Assembly (NCBI GenBank): GCA_934272745.1
Contig: CAKQSI010000024.1
Location: forward strand, 1 to 32,847
Direction: 5' to 3'
Source of the DNA: an uncultured Clostridia bacterium
GTDB lineage: Bacteria > Bacillota > Clostridia > Christensenellales > Borkfalkiaceae
DNA length: 32,847 nucleotides
The translations under genes were made by a program, and so were the position numbers. Shown here piece by piece: positions 1-7,447 of the stretch (the first letter of the stretch is position 1; each line of letters begins with the position of its first letter). Under the pieces are notes generated by a model. The model was given only the letters and a program-made list of their open reading frames with translations, did not search any database and was not told the DNA's origin.

Positions 1-25
1 CGCCGCCCCTTTTTACTTTATACAT

Positions 26-50
26 GCGGGCAACCGGTGGTCGCCCCTAC
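26..50. repeat. Copy 1 of a dispersed 25-base interrupted palindrome
   Basis: The unit begins GCGGGC and ends CGCCCCTAC, with arms GGGCAACC and GGTCGCCC that pair except for one position. Closely similar 25-base units lie at 24744-24768 and 29695-29719, all read in the same orientation on the plus strand and all outside genes. The rest of 1-106 shows only a short direct repeat (TCTTTCAGTTT, twice) and no gene. Confidence 0.6.
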
Positions 51-106
51 TTCTATTCTTTCAGTTTACGACTTCTATCTTTCAGTTTTCGCCGTACCCT
101 CTTTCA

Positions 107-964
107 TCACATAAACAGCGACAAAAGCAGTCCGATCAGCACCGAAAGCGCGTAAAGCGCAAGCGTGATGAGGAGGTTTTCCTTAACGTTGCGGTTCTGG
201 CGAAAAAGTACCGTCAAGCCGACGCCGGAATTGATGCAAAGCCCGGCGATCAGCGCGGGGAACGTGATCGCCCCGTCCTTAAACGTCGTCGCCAGAATAA
301 CGCTGGAAGCGCACCCCGGGATCGCCCCGACCAGCGGCGCAACGAAAATCTGCAAAAGTTTCCGCTGCATTAAAAAGGCGGAAATTTTCTCTTCCCCCAC
401 GAAATGAATGATTGTCCCCATGGCGAAATTCACCAGAAAGATGAACAAAAAAATCTTGAGCGCGCGGAAAAGAGGGTTCAAAAAATAAACGTGCCACGGA
501 CCTTGCTCCACGCAGTTATGCTCGTGGAACTCGTGTTCGTGCTGCGCTTCCCGCCCGTCGGTTTCGAGCAGACGGCGGCGAAAAATCAGGTTGACGACAA
601 ACCCCACCGCAACGCCGTAAACGAATTTGATCAAAAGCACCGGCAGAACGATTTTTGCCGTTTCTTTGCCGGCAAGAAGAATGGGGATCCCCTCGTCGCT
701 GGTGACGATGAACGCCGTAAACAGCGTGCCGAGCGCGATGACGCCTTTGGAATAAAGGCTTGCCGCCATAACCGAAAAGCCGCATTCCGGAATCAAACCG
801 ATGCCGCCGGCATACAGCGGCGCAAGTTTTCCCTGTCCTACCTTTTGGTTGATTTTCTGCATTTTGGGGCTGTGTTCCAGCGCTTCCAGCAGAAGATAGA
901 TGATAAATAAAAAGGGCAGGATGAGGAGAGAATCCTTCATCGCGTCCAAAAAAACTTCTTTCAT
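107..964 (-). CDS. Putative 10-TM heavy-metal (manganese-type) exporter, ArsP_2-like
   Basis: This is a 285-residue integral membrane protein. Hydrophobic segments start right after the N-terminus (residues 10-30) and continue through two similar halves. Each half has a Gly/Pro-rich turn of the type GGIGLIPECGFSV or GAIPGCASSV, as in the putative manganese/heavy-metal exporter family (DUF2899, ArsP_2). Between the halves is a cytosol-sized loop rich in His and Glu (QHEHEFHEHNC), a likely metal-binding segment. I chose the ATG at 964, not the longer frame to 1219: the longer frame runs through a tRNA gene, and GGAGA precedes 964. A palindrome at 1028-1051 sits in the leader. Family assignment is from recognition of the protein; the metal carried is not shown by the sequence. 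Confidence 0.72.
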   Translation of the reverse strand: MKEVFLDAMKDSLLILPFLFIIYLLLEALEHSPKMQKINQKVGQGKLAPLYAGGIGLIPECGFSVMAASLYSKGVIALGTLFTAFIVTSDEGIPILLAGKETAKIVLPVLLIKFVYGVAVGFVVNLIFRRRLLETDGREAQHEHEFHEHNCVEQGPWHVYFLNPLFRALKIFLFIFLVNFAMGTIIHFVGEEKISAFLMQRKLLQIFVAPLVGAIPGCASSVILATTFKDGAITFPALIAGLCINSGVGLTVLFRQNRNVKENLLITLALYALSVLIGLLLSLFM

Positions 965-1027
965 TATTTCTCCGTCCGATCGATTCCGCGCTTCGGCGGA
1001 ACGAAATTCGCAACCTCCGTCGCATTG

Positions 1028-1051
1028 ACATATGGTTAAATATACATATGT
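1028..1051. promoter_or_regulatory. Candidate operator: ACATATG-N10-CATATGT inverted repeat
   Basis: A perfect 7-base inverted repeat with a 10-base A+T-rich spacer lies about 64 bases upstream of the metal-exporter start and just past the tRNA terminator. A TATATT hexamer that could serve as a -10 on the minus strand lies inside it. Metal sensors of the ArsR/SmtB family bind A+T-rich palindromes of about this size containing CATATG-like half sites. Binding here is inference, and no regulator gene is in the window. Confidence 0.35.
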
Positions 1052-1061
1052 GCCGCAATAA

Positions 1062-1090
1062 ACAAAAACCCCGAATGCAAAGCATTCGGG
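1062..1090 (-). terminator. Intrinsic terminator of tRNA-Leu(GAG)
   Basis: On the minus strand, a CCCGAATGC/GCATTCGGG stem with a three-base TTT loop is followed by GTTTTTG. It starts five bases past the tRNA CCA end. Confidence 0.85.
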
Positions 1091-1095
1091 ATTGG

Positions 1096-1179
1096 TGGTG
1101 CGAAGGGCGGGACTTGAACCCGCACGGGAAAACCATACGCACCTCAAACGTACGCGTCTGCCTATTCCGCCACCCTCGC
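1096..1179 (-). tRNA. tRNA-Leu, anticodon GAG
   Basis: The 84-base tRNA has the 7-bp acceptor stem GCGAGGG/CCTTCGC (one G-U pair) and an encoded CCA. The anticodon stem is TACGT/GCGTA with loop TTGAGGT, giving anticodon GAG (reads CUC/CUU). It has a long variable arm as expected of a class II Leu tRNA, and a T-loop GGGTTCAAGTCCC. It is a single-gene unit with its own promoter and terminator. Confidence 0.95.
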
Positions 1180-1190
1180 AAGCGAAATGA

Positions 1191-1219
1191 ATTTTACCAT
1201 ATTTGATTTGGATTGTCAA
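1191..1219 (-). promoter_or_regulatory. Strong sigma-A promoter of tRNA-Leu(GAG)
   Basis: The minus strand reads TTGACA (1214-1219), 17 bases, then TAAAAT (1191-1196), ending 11 bases before the tRNA 5' end. The -35 box overlaps the stop codon of the lytic transglycosylase gene at 1216-1218, so the two units are packed without a gap. Confidence 0.85.
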
Positions 1220-1773
1220 GAAAAAGAATAGTATTTTTCGTATTTATTTTTCAGTTTTTTTACCTTTCCGACGTAAGCGCCCGTTTCTTTGAAGGGATAG
1301 CAAGTCAGCCGTTCCCCGTCCGGGGAAAGCGTTTCGTCCGCCAGCCAGCGGCGCACGTTGCCCTCGCCCGCGTTGTAGGCGGCGAGCATGGTTTCTTCCA
1401 CCGGAAACTTCTGGCGGAGATACGCCAGATAGCAGCACCCCACGCGGATATTGAAGGCGGGGTCGGTCAGATAGACGTCCATATAGTCCATGCCCTGCCT
1501 GCCGCAGACGAATTCCGCCGTTTCGGGCAGAATCTGCATCAACCCCACGGCGCCTTTATCGCTTTTGCTTTCCGGACGAAAACCGCTTTCCGCCCGGATC
1601 ACCGAAAAAATTAAGGAGGCGGGAAGCCCGCTTTCCCCCGCATATTTTTCCACAATACCGCGATAAGTTACGGGATAGCGGTACGAAAGATAGGCGGGCG
1701 TGCCGTAACCAACGATTAAAAGCGCCAGCAGAACGCCGATGATGACGTCAAAAATTTTGCAGAATTTTTTCAA
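1216..1773 (-). CDS. Lytic transglycosylase (SLT domain), membrane-anchored
   Basis: This is a 185-residue protein that would cleave peptidoglycan between MurNAc and GlcNAc outside the membrane. Residues 8-27 form one hydrophobic segment (signal anchor or signal peptide). The SLT domain follows: catalytic Glu62 in RAESGF, the GLMQ motif at 77-80 and AYNAGEGNV at 132-140. The start appears to be TTG (1771-1773): an in-frame stop lies just upstream, there is no ATG in the first 70 codons, and this start keeps the membrane segment intact. It overlaps the 3' end of coaE by 26 bases, which suggests translational coupling. The pairing of coaE with an SLT gene in this order is common in Clostridia (family knowledge). 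Confidence 0.88.
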   Translation of the reverse strand: MKKFCKIFDVIIGVLLALLIVGYGTPAYLSYRYPVTYRGIVEKYAGESGLPASLIFSVIRAESGFRPESKSDKGAVGLMQILPETAEFVCGRQGMDYMDVYLTDPAFNIRVGCCYLAYLRQKFPVEETMLAAYNAGEGNVRRWLADETLSPDGERLTCYPFKETGAYVGKVKKLKNKYEKYYSFS

Positions 1774-2350
1774 TTTCCACGCTCAGGGCGCGGCGAAGAT
1801 CTTCCGCCGTACCGTCGTTTTTTATAACAGTATGCGCGGAAAAGTCGCGTTTAGCATAGTTAATCTGATTTTTTGCCCGGGCGCGGATTTCTTTTTCGGT
1901 CACGCCGTCGCGAAGGGCCGCGGCGCGGATCCGCGACTCTTCGCCCCGTTCCACCACGAAAACGCGGTCGAAATCCTTTTCAAACCCGCCCTCGAAAAGA
2001 AGGGGCACTTCGGCAAAGACGAGCGGCGGGCGCCCCGCTTCCCGTGCCCGCTTTTGCGCTTCCTCCATGCGCCGATGCAGCCCTGCCATGATCGCGGGGT
2101 GCATGACGGCGTTGAGCGCTTTGACCTTTTGTTCGTCGCCGAAAACGGCGGAAGCAAGCGCTTTGCGATCGACCGCGCCGTCTTTTACCGCAGCGGGATC
2201 GAGCGCCGCGATTTTTTGCATCGTTTCCGGATTTTGAATCACCTCGCGCGAAATTTCGTCCGCCGAAAAGGCGGGATACCCCGCCTGTTTTACCATTGAC
2301 AGAAGCGTGCTTTTGCCGCTGCCAATGCCGCCCGTGATCGCGATTTTCAT
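1748..2350 (-). CDS. coaE: Dephospho-CoA kinase
   Basis: This 200-residue protein catalyses the last step of coenzyme A synthesis, ATP-dependent phosphorylation of the 3'-hydroxyl of dephospho-CoA. The N-terminus carries the P-loop GGIGSGKST (residues 7-15). It is followed by FSADEISREVIQ, the HPAIMAG stretch and VFAEVPLLFEGGFEKDFD, all typical of CoaE, and the length is normal for the family. It is transcribed away from polA and leads into the overlapping transglycosylase gene. The Shine-Dalgarno site is weak (GGGGG about 9 bases upstream of ATG). Confidence 0.95.
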   Translation of the reverse strand: MKIAITGGIGSGKSTLLSMVKQAGYPAFSADEISREVIQNPETMQKIAALDPAAVKDGAVDRKALASAVFGDEQKVKALNAVMHPAIMAGLHRRMEEAQKRAREAGRPPLVFAEVPLLFEGGFEKDFDRVFVVERGEESRIRAAALRDGVTEKEIRARAKNQINYAKRDFSAHTVIKNDGTAEDLRRALSVEIEKILQNF

Positions 2351-2652
2351 AGGTACGTACCCCCATTTTCGGGAATTTTGCCGAGTGTTTTTCGGATTTT
2401 GTCCGCAGATTTTGCGCGGCGTGCAAGTTTGCGCTTGCGCCGGGTTTTTACCGAGTTGAGTCCGACCGGTTTTTACCGGAAAGTATATGCGGCGAGAAAA
2501 CCGCCTGTTTTATGTTTATGCCGTCGATACTAACGCCGGAAAAATCCACGCCGGGGTTCGGAAAAAAATCCATGCCGGGGTTCTCCCCTCGTCTGCAGGA
2601 GTTTTTCATTGCTTTTCGGATTTCCCCTCTGATGCCGGTTTCTCTGCCCGAC
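2351..2652. other. Gap between polA and coaE with short repeats, no gene
   Basis: I see no credible gene in these 302 bases. There is a 19-base near-identical direct repeat (2541-2559 and 2565-2583, 18 of 19 identical, period 24). The hairpin-prone run at about 2418-2447 (GCAAG-TTTGCG-CTTGC followed by GGGTTTTT) would terminate plus-strand transcripts. The box GGTTTTTACCG occurs twice (about 2443-2481). The polA transcript must end here, but no classic minus-strand terminator stands out. Confidence 0.5.
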
Positions 2653-5643
2653 TTATTTTGCCGAAAACCAGTTTTCGCCCGCGCTAACTTCTACTTCGAG
2701 CGGAACGGAAAGGGTCACGGCGCGCTCCATTTCCTCTTTCAGAATACGCGAAACGGCGGTTTCCTCTTCCGGCGCGGTATCGACGATGAGTTCGTCATGT
2801 ACCTGTAAAATAAGAACGGAGCGCAGATTTTCTTCTTTCATCCGGCGGGAAACTTTCAGCATCGCGATCTTGATAATGTCGGCGGAAGCGCCCTGCAACG
2901 GCATATTCATCGCCGCGCGCTCGCCGAACGAGCGCAGGTTGTAGTTGGACGATTTCAGTTCGGGCAGGTACCGGCGTCTGCCGAGGAAGGTTTCGCAATA
3001 GCCCGTTTCTTTGGCGTGAGCGACGTTGCCGTCCATATACGCCTTGACTTCCGGATAGGTGGCAAAATAGGTCGCGATATACTGTTTTGCGTCCTTGACC
3101 GGAATTTTGATGTTCGCCGCCAAGCCGTACTCGCTGATACCGTAAATCACGCCGAAGTTGACCGCTTTCGCCGAACGGCGCTGGGTGGGCGTAACTTCTT
3201 CCTTTTTTACGCCGAACACACGCGCGGCGGTCGCCGTATGGACGTCCATGCCCTCGAAAAAGGCTTCTTTCAAGCCCGGACAGTCCGAAAACGCGGCAAG
3301 CAGCCGCAGTTCGATCTGCGAATAGTCGGCGGAAACAATCTTGCCGCCATTAAAGCGCGAAACGAACATTTTTCTTAAAACTTTACCGTCTCCGTCCCGC
3401 ACGGGAATATTCTGCAGGTTGGGTTCTTTCGACGACAGTCTGCCGGTCGAAGTCAGGGTCTGATTGAAACTGGTGTGCAGGCGCTTTTCGCGGTCGAGCA
3501 GCGGCTTCAACCCCACAAGGTAAGTGGAAAGCAACTTTTGTTTTTGCCGGTATTGCAGAATGAGCGGCACGACGGGGTGCGCGTCTATCAGGCTTTCCAG
3601 CACTTCTTTGCCCGTGTTGTAGCCCGTTTTGTTGCGTTTGCCCTTGGCGATTTTCAGTTTTTCAAACAGCACTTCGCCCAGTTGTTTGGGAGAATTGAGG
3701 TTGAATTCTCCGCACATGGCGTAGATCTGTTTTTGAATGTCCTGCGTTTCGGTCTGGAATTTTTCGGTCAGGCGCGCCATTTCCTTTTCGTCCACGACGA
3801 CGCCGGCTTTTTCCATGCCGAACAGCACGGGAAACAGCGGCAATTCGATCTCCTCGTAAAGTTTTTGCATGCCGTCCTTTACCAGCACGCGGTAGAGGTC
3901 GCCGAACTTCCACAGCAAAAACGCCGCCGGGGCGTTCTCCTTGCCGTCGGCGCCGTATTCGGTCAGAACGTCCGCCACGCTTTCGGCTTTGCCGGAAAAG
4001 TCGGTAAGATATTTCAGAATGGAAAAATCACGCATTTTGCAGACGGGCAGCGGCACGCCGAAGCGGTCAAACAGATGCAGCAGCTCTTTTCCGTCGAAAA
4101 GGTAGAGGGTATTTTCCTGCTTGGTTGTGAAAGCGGAAAGGGCGCGGAAAAACGCGTCTTCCGCAATGCCGTCGTCCAGAAGCGTTTTGGGGAAACGTAC
4201 GAAATATTCGGTTTTTCCGTCCGAAAAGTGCGTTTCCTCCCCCACGGCAAGAAAAATTTTATTGAGCGGCTGCAATACCGCTTTCACTTCGGATTCGGTT
4301 TTCAGTTCGGGCGCGCGCAGGATTTTGGAATGGTCGAAAGTCGCCCCGTCCTGCGCGGGCGTTCCGGCGGCGGATTGTACCGAAGTTCCTACCGCGATTT
4401 CTGTCGCGGCGGCGGATTGTACCGAAGTTTCCGTTTCTGCCGCGGAAAAGTCCGAAACTTCTGCCGCCGCGGCGGACTTTGCATAGACTTCCATAGCGGC
4501 GGATTCTGCGGAAACCTCCCCCGCCGGCTGTGCAGTATCAGGGGCATTTGCGAAAAGGTCGATTTGTCCGTGCGCGGGGGTATTTGCAGCAGTTTTATTT
4601 TTACCGCCATGGGTATTATCCGCTGCCGATTTTTCAGCGCCGAAGGCACCTACGGATACCCCCATTTGTCCGGCGGCAGCATTTTTATCTGCACCGGCAG
4701 GGGTATTGTCTTCCGCAATGCCGGGGGTATTACCCCCTTTAATGACAGAGATATCATTTCCTGCGCCGAAAAGCGACGTTTCTCCCCCGACAGGGAAAAA
4801 GGCTTCTTTTTTCAAGAAAGTGAAGAATTGCAACTTACGGAACTGTTCTTTGGCTGCATCCGGCAAAGGACAGGAAAAACGCAGATCGTCCAGCGTAAAG
4901 GGGAACCGCACCCCGGTATCGATGGTCGCGAGGCGGTAACTCATTTCGGCGGATTCTTTGCCGCTTTCCAGTTTTTCTTTCAGTTTGCCGCGCACTTCGT
5001 CGATATGTTCGTAAACGCCGGCAAGGGTGCCGTAGGAATGCAGCAGGTCTTTCGCCGTCTTTTCGCCCACGCCGGGGACGCCCGGAATATGGTCGGAACT
5101 GTCCCCCATCAGACTTTTCAGATCGACGATCTGAGAGGGGTTCAAGGTGGTTTTTTCGGTAAAATTTTCCGCAGTATAGCGGTCGATCTCGCCCACGCCG
5201 CGGCGGGTAAAGCAGACGGTAGTGCTTTCGTCCACCAGTTGAAAACTGTCCTTATCCCCCGTATAGATCAGGGTCGGCAAAGAAAATTGTTTGGCGGCGG
5301 AACCAATAATGTCGTCCGCTTCGATTCCCGCACACTCATAGCAGAATACCCCCATAGTCGCGAGCGTCTGTTTCATGACCGGGACCTGTTCTGCTAAGTC
5401 GTCCGGCATCGGGCGGCGCCCCGCTTTATATTCCGTATACATTTCGTGACGAAACGTCGGCTCTTTGCGGTCGAACGCCACCAGAACGTGCGTCGGCGCT
5501 TCGTCCGTCAGCACTTTTAAAAACATATTGACAAACGCAAATACCGCGTTGGTGGGCGTTCCGTCCTTGGTGGTGAGCGGCGGAGTGGCGTAATAGGCGC
5601 GATTTAACAGGCTGTTGCCGTCGATTAAAACAATTTTTTCCAT
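2653..5643 (-). CDS. polA: DNA polymerase I with an unusual low-complexity linker
   Basis: This 996-residue family A polymerase fills gaps and removes RNA primers. The order is 5'-3' exonuclease/FEN domain (1 to about 290, with VLIDGNSLLNRAYYA, the AGIEADDIIG acidic cluster and the PGVPGVGEKTA helix-hairpin-helix); a low-complexity linker (about 300-438); a degenerate 3'-5' exonuclease-like region (about 440-600, no DTE-type metal-binding motif seen); and the polymerase domain with motif A (SADYSQIELRLLA), motif B (RRSAKAVNFGVIYG) and motif C (LQVHDELIVD). Loss of proofreading residues is usual in Gram-positive PolA. At 996 residues it is about 100 longer than typical, and the linker explains the excess. 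It is divergent from tRNA-Leu(CAA), 60 bases away. The Shine-Dalgarno site is weak (AAGGAAAA). Confidence 0.97.
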   Translation of the reverse strand: MEKIVLIDGNSLLNRAYYATPPLTTKDGTPTNAVFAFVNMFLKVLTDEAPTHVLVAFDRKEPTFRHEMYTEYKAGRRPMPDDLAEQVPVMKQTLATMGVFCYECAGIEADDIIGSAAKQFSLPTLIYTGDKDSFQLVDESTTVCFTRRGVGEIDRYTAENFTEKTTLNPSQIVDLKSLMGDSSDHIPGVPGVGEKTAKDLLHSYGTLAGVYEHIDEVRGKLKEKLESGKESAEMSYRLATIDTGVRFPFTLDDLRFSCPLPDAAKEQFRKLQFFTFLKKEAFFPVGGETSLFGAGNDISVIKGGNTPGIAEDNTPAGADKNAAAGQMGVSVGAFGAEKSAADNTHGGKNKTAANTPAHGQIDLFANAPDTAQPAGEVSAESAAMEVYAKSAAAAEVSDFSAAETETSVQSAAATEIAVGTSVQSAAGTPAQDGATFDHSKILRAPELKTESEVKAVLQPLNKIFLAVGEETHFSDGKTEYFVRFPKTLLDDGIAEDAFFRALSAFTTKQENTLYLFDGKELLHLFDRFGVPLPVCKMRDFSILKYLTDFSGKAESVADVLTEYGADGKENAPAAFLLWKFGDLYRVLVKDGMQKLYEEIELPLFPVLFGMEKAGVVVDEKEMARLTEKFQTETQDIQKQIYAMCGEFNLNSPKQLGEVLFEKLKIAKGKRNKTGYNTGKEVLESLIDAHPVVPLILQYRQKQKLLSTYLVGLKPLLDREKRLHTSFNQTLTSTGRLSSKEPNLQNIPVRDGDGKVLRKMFVSRFNGGKIVSADYSQIELRLLAAFSDCPGLKEAFFEGMDVHTATAARVFGVKKEEVTPTQRRSAKAVNFGVIYGISEYGLAANIKIPVKDAKQYIATYFATYPEVKAYMDGNVAHAKETGYCETFLGRRRYLPELKSSNYNLRSFGERAAMNMPLQGASADIIKIAMLKVSRRMKEENLRSVLILQVHDELIVDTAPEEETAVSRILKEEMERAVTLSVPLEVEVSAGENWFSAK
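4330..4746 (-). repeat. Low-complexity linker segment inside polA with internal DNA repeats
   Basis: It encodes residues 300-438, dominated by Ala, Ser, Thr, Glu, Gly and Asn. It has repeated tripeptides NTP (three times) plus one NTH, and SVQSAA twice. At DNA level a 22-base direct repeat occurs at 4366-4387 and 4408-4429 (42-base period). Boxes of the form GGGGTATT recur on the plus strand between about 4576 and 4735. The pattern suggests expansion by slippage or duplication in a segment under little protein constraint. Confidence 0.75.
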
Positions 5644-5661
5644 AGTCTTGCTGTTTTTTCC

Positions 5662-5690
5662 TTGCTTTTTTATTAAGGATGTGTTATACT
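5662..5690 (+). promoter_or_regulatory. Sigma-A promoter of tRNA-Leu(CAA)
   Basis: TTGCTT (5662-5667), a 17-base spacer, then TATACT (5685-5690), 13 bases ahead of the tRNA 5' end. It lies in the 60-base gap between the divergent polA start and the tRNA. Confidence 0.8.
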
Positions 5691-5703
5691 GCTTTCGTTC
5701 CGT

Positions 5704-5790
5704 GCCGAAGTGGTGGAACTGGCAGACGCGCCGGACTCAAAATCCGGTGGTAGCGATACCGTGTGGGTTCGAGTCCCACCTTCGGCACCA
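5704..5790 (+). tRNA. tRNA-Leu, anticodon CAA
   Basis: The 87-base tRNA has the acceptor GCCGAAG/CTTCGGC and an encoded CCA at 5788-5790. The anticodon stem is CCGGA/TCCGG with loop CTCAAAA (anticodon CAA, reads UUG). It has a long variable arm and T-arm GGGTTCGAGTCCC. Its 3' end is followed within nine bases by a terminator and then by an A+T-rich gene. Confidence 0.96.
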
Positions 5791-5798
5791 ACTTTTAT

Positions 5799-5831
5799 CC
5801 GGTTAAACGTCGTTTAGCCGGGTATTTTTTT
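5799..5831 (+). terminator. Intrinsic terminator of tRNA-Leu(CAA)
   Basis: The arms CCGGTTAAACG (5799-5809) and CGTTTAGCCGG (5811-5821) pair over most of their length. They are followed by GTATTTTTTT. The T-run ends only nine bases before the start codon of the NERD gene. Confidence 0.8.
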
Positions 5832-5840
5832 AGGTGTAGT

Positions 5841-6692
5841 ATGAACTTTTTCCATAAAATCGGAACGTCATTTAAAAGAATTTTTTTATCGTCGTCATTG
5901 CCGGCGGAAGACGCCGCAAAATCTTATGGCAGTATAGCGGAAAATCAATTCGCTGCCGCAATTAAAAAACTAGTTCCTCATTCCGAAATAAAAACCAACG
6001 TACTTGTTTCCACAGCTTCCGGCAAATGCGAGATCGATTGTCTGATTTGTTATGCCGACAAACTGTTTGCCATCGAAATCAAGCACTGGAAAGGTAACGT
6101 AACCGAAACTGGCGGACAATTTTTATCGCTGAAACAGGACAAATATACCGGGGAAATTTATACAACTAAACAAAAATCACCGTTTTCTCAGATAAAACGA
6201 CAAATTCATTTACTAAAAGAAATGACCGGGACTTCCCCTTGGATCAATGCCGTCGTGTTTTTTGCCGATACTGCAAAAGTATCTCTTTCAAACTCCGAAG
6301 TATGGTTTAACGATATTCATCTGCTGACAAATTATCTTTTGCATGAAGGAAAAAGTTCCGATAAGCGCCAAATCGAACAATGCCTACAACAATGTAAAAG
6401 CGCCGATTTTCTTTTTTCCTCCACCTTATTCGGAAATTGTTCTCTCCATTGCAAAATCAAAGAAAATTCCTTTATTTTTGACACACCTAACGGGATTTTC
6501 TCTGATCCGGATATCGATCTGATTGAAATTAAACACAAATTATCGTATGATATTCTTGTTGTAAGACTGAAAAACAGCTTTGCCTTTGAGTCAAAAAACG
6601 AAACGGGGAAAATTTACGTCGATACAAACGACGGTTTGGGCTATCGACCTTATTCTTTATGTAAAATCGATCTCATCAAATTCGGTAAATGA
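5841..6692 (+). CDS. NERD (nuclease-related) domain protein
   Basis: This 283-residue protein carries a restriction-endonuclease-fold NERD domain at about residues 25-130: GSIAENQF, then CEIDCLI (Asp66) and FAIEIKHWKG (Glu79, Lys81), a D...ExK nuclease-type triad. The C-terminal half (about 130-283) is not recognised. The start at 5841 has AGGTG five bases upstream; a longer frame back to 5763 runs into the tRNA and is not credible. Base composition differs sharply from its neighbours (20 of 60 G+C at 6301-6360 against 35 of 60 at 3001-3060 in polA). With the tRNA 3' flank and lone plus orientation, this points to horizontal acquisition. No promoter of its own is visible; read-through of the tRNA terminator is possible. 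Substrate and role are unknown. Confidence 0.8.
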   Translation: MNFFHKIGTSFKRIFLSSSLPAEDAAKSYGSIAENQFAAAIKKLVPHSEIKTNVLVSTASGKCEIDCLICYADKLFAIEIKHWKGNVTETGGQFLSLKQDKYTGEIYTTKQKSPFSQIKRQIHLLKEMTGTSPWINAVVFFADTAKVSLSNSEVWFNDIHLLTNYLLHEGKSSDKRQIEQCLQQCKSADFLFSSTLFGNCSLHCKIKENSFIFDTPNGIFSDPDIDLIEIKHKLSYDILVVRLKNSFAFESKNETGKIYVDTNDGLGYRPYSLCKIDLIKFGK

Positions 6693-6772
6693 CGTGAGTT
6701 ATTAGCATAAAACAAACATTGTTTCCACTCTTATCCGCAATTTGTCCGATCTTGTTATTCTCCTTAAAAAAA

Positions 6773-7165
6773 TCAGATCCACCACTCGGGGGTCAGGTCG
6801 CCTAAGGTTACCACGCGCCCGGTTTCTGTATCCAGCATAATTTCGATATCGCGATAACTTCCCGGCATCAGTTGGGTCATCAATTCCCGGCAGGCGCCGC
6901 AAGGGGGCATCGCCTTTCCGTCCCGGTTGACGGCGATAACGCGGCGGATTTTGCTTTCCCCATTCGTCAGCATTTGAAAAATGGCGTTGCGCTCCGCACA
7001 GATGCCGAGAGTGCAGGCGCCGTCCACGCAAACGCCGACGTAGATTTTGCCGGATTCCGACTCGATCGCGGCGGCGACCCCGCCCGCTTCTACGATGTCC
7101 GAAACCTTATGCGGATTCAAGACTTTTTTTGCAGCCTGATATAATTTTTCCCAGGTTTGATCCAT
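6773..7165 (-). CDS. cdd: Cytidine deaminase family protein
   Basis: This 130-residue zinc enzyme is predicted to deaminate cytidine/deoxycytidine to uridine in pyrimidine salvage. The zinc site is visible: CAERNA (Cys56, catalytic Glu58) and PPCGACRE (Cys89, Cys92). The C-terminus reads LTPEWWI rather than the Phe-containing end of many cytidine deaminases, so a blasticidin-S-deaminase-like substrate range cannot be excluded. I use the ATG at 7165. The frame also opens at a TTG at 7180, but that codon touches the GGAGGA sequence directly, so the later ATG is likelier. It is convergent with the NERD gene (80-base gap, no clear terminator). Confidence 0.88.
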   Translation of the reverse strand: MDQTWEKLYQAAKKVLNPHKVSDIVEAGGVAAAIESESGKIYVGVCVDGACTLGICAERNAIFQMLTNGESKIRRVIAVNRDGKAMPPCGACRELMTQLMPGSYRDIEIMLDTETGRVVTLGDLTPEWWI

Positions 7166-7211
7166 ATACTTGTACCCCAATCCTCCTCAACTACAAACAA
7201 GGAGAATAGTT

Positions 7212-7288
7212 ACGGGACGGCGCCTTTTTGCGGGAGCCGCCCCGTTTTTATATTTTCCATCCTCAAAACGGGAGCCTTGCCCGTTTTT
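7212..7288. repeat. Two successive hairpin-plus-T units
   Basis: Unit one pairs ACGGGACGGC with GCCGCCCCGT (7212-7245, one mismatch) and is followed by TTTTATATTTT. Unit two pairs AAAACGGG with CCCGTTTT around a 7-base loop (7265-7287). Both share the core CGGGAGCC. Either could end transcription; the A/T-flanked second unit works on both strands and lies downstream of the mannosidase gene. Confidence 0.55.
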
Positions 7289-7370
7289 ACGTTTTTGAAA
7301 ATGAAATTACCCTGCTTTTACGTTTTCTTTGAGAAGAGAAACCTTCTCCGCACGTTTCCGGCTGCCGGAG

Positions 7371-7422
7371 CGGAAGCCGTTTTTGCGGTTCTGCTTTCCG
7401 GAAGCCGTTTTTGCGGTTCTGC
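7371..7422. repeat. Perfect 24-base direct repeat
   Basis: The 24-base unit, beginning CGGAAGCCG and ending GGTTCTGC, is present at 7371-7394 and 7399-7422, separated by TTTC. It sits 26 bases past the stop of the mannosidase gene. It looks like a recent local duplication. Confidence 0.9.
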
Positions 7423-7447
7423 CGGCGCGCGGAAACGCGGCATTTTT

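Noticed and set aside
107..1219. 370-residue version of the metal exporter
   Set aside because: The extra 85 N-terminal residues translate a tRNA gene and its terminator; the ATG at 964 has a ribosome binding site.
3475..5397. 640-residue plus-strand open frame antisense to polA
   Set aside because: It is a shadow frame caused by the G+C-rich codon use of polA; composition is Phe/Arg/His-rich with no domain, and polA motifs on the other strand are unambiguous.
5763..5840. N-terminal extension of the NERD protein
   Set aside because: It would start inside tRNA-Leu(CAA) and run through its terminator.
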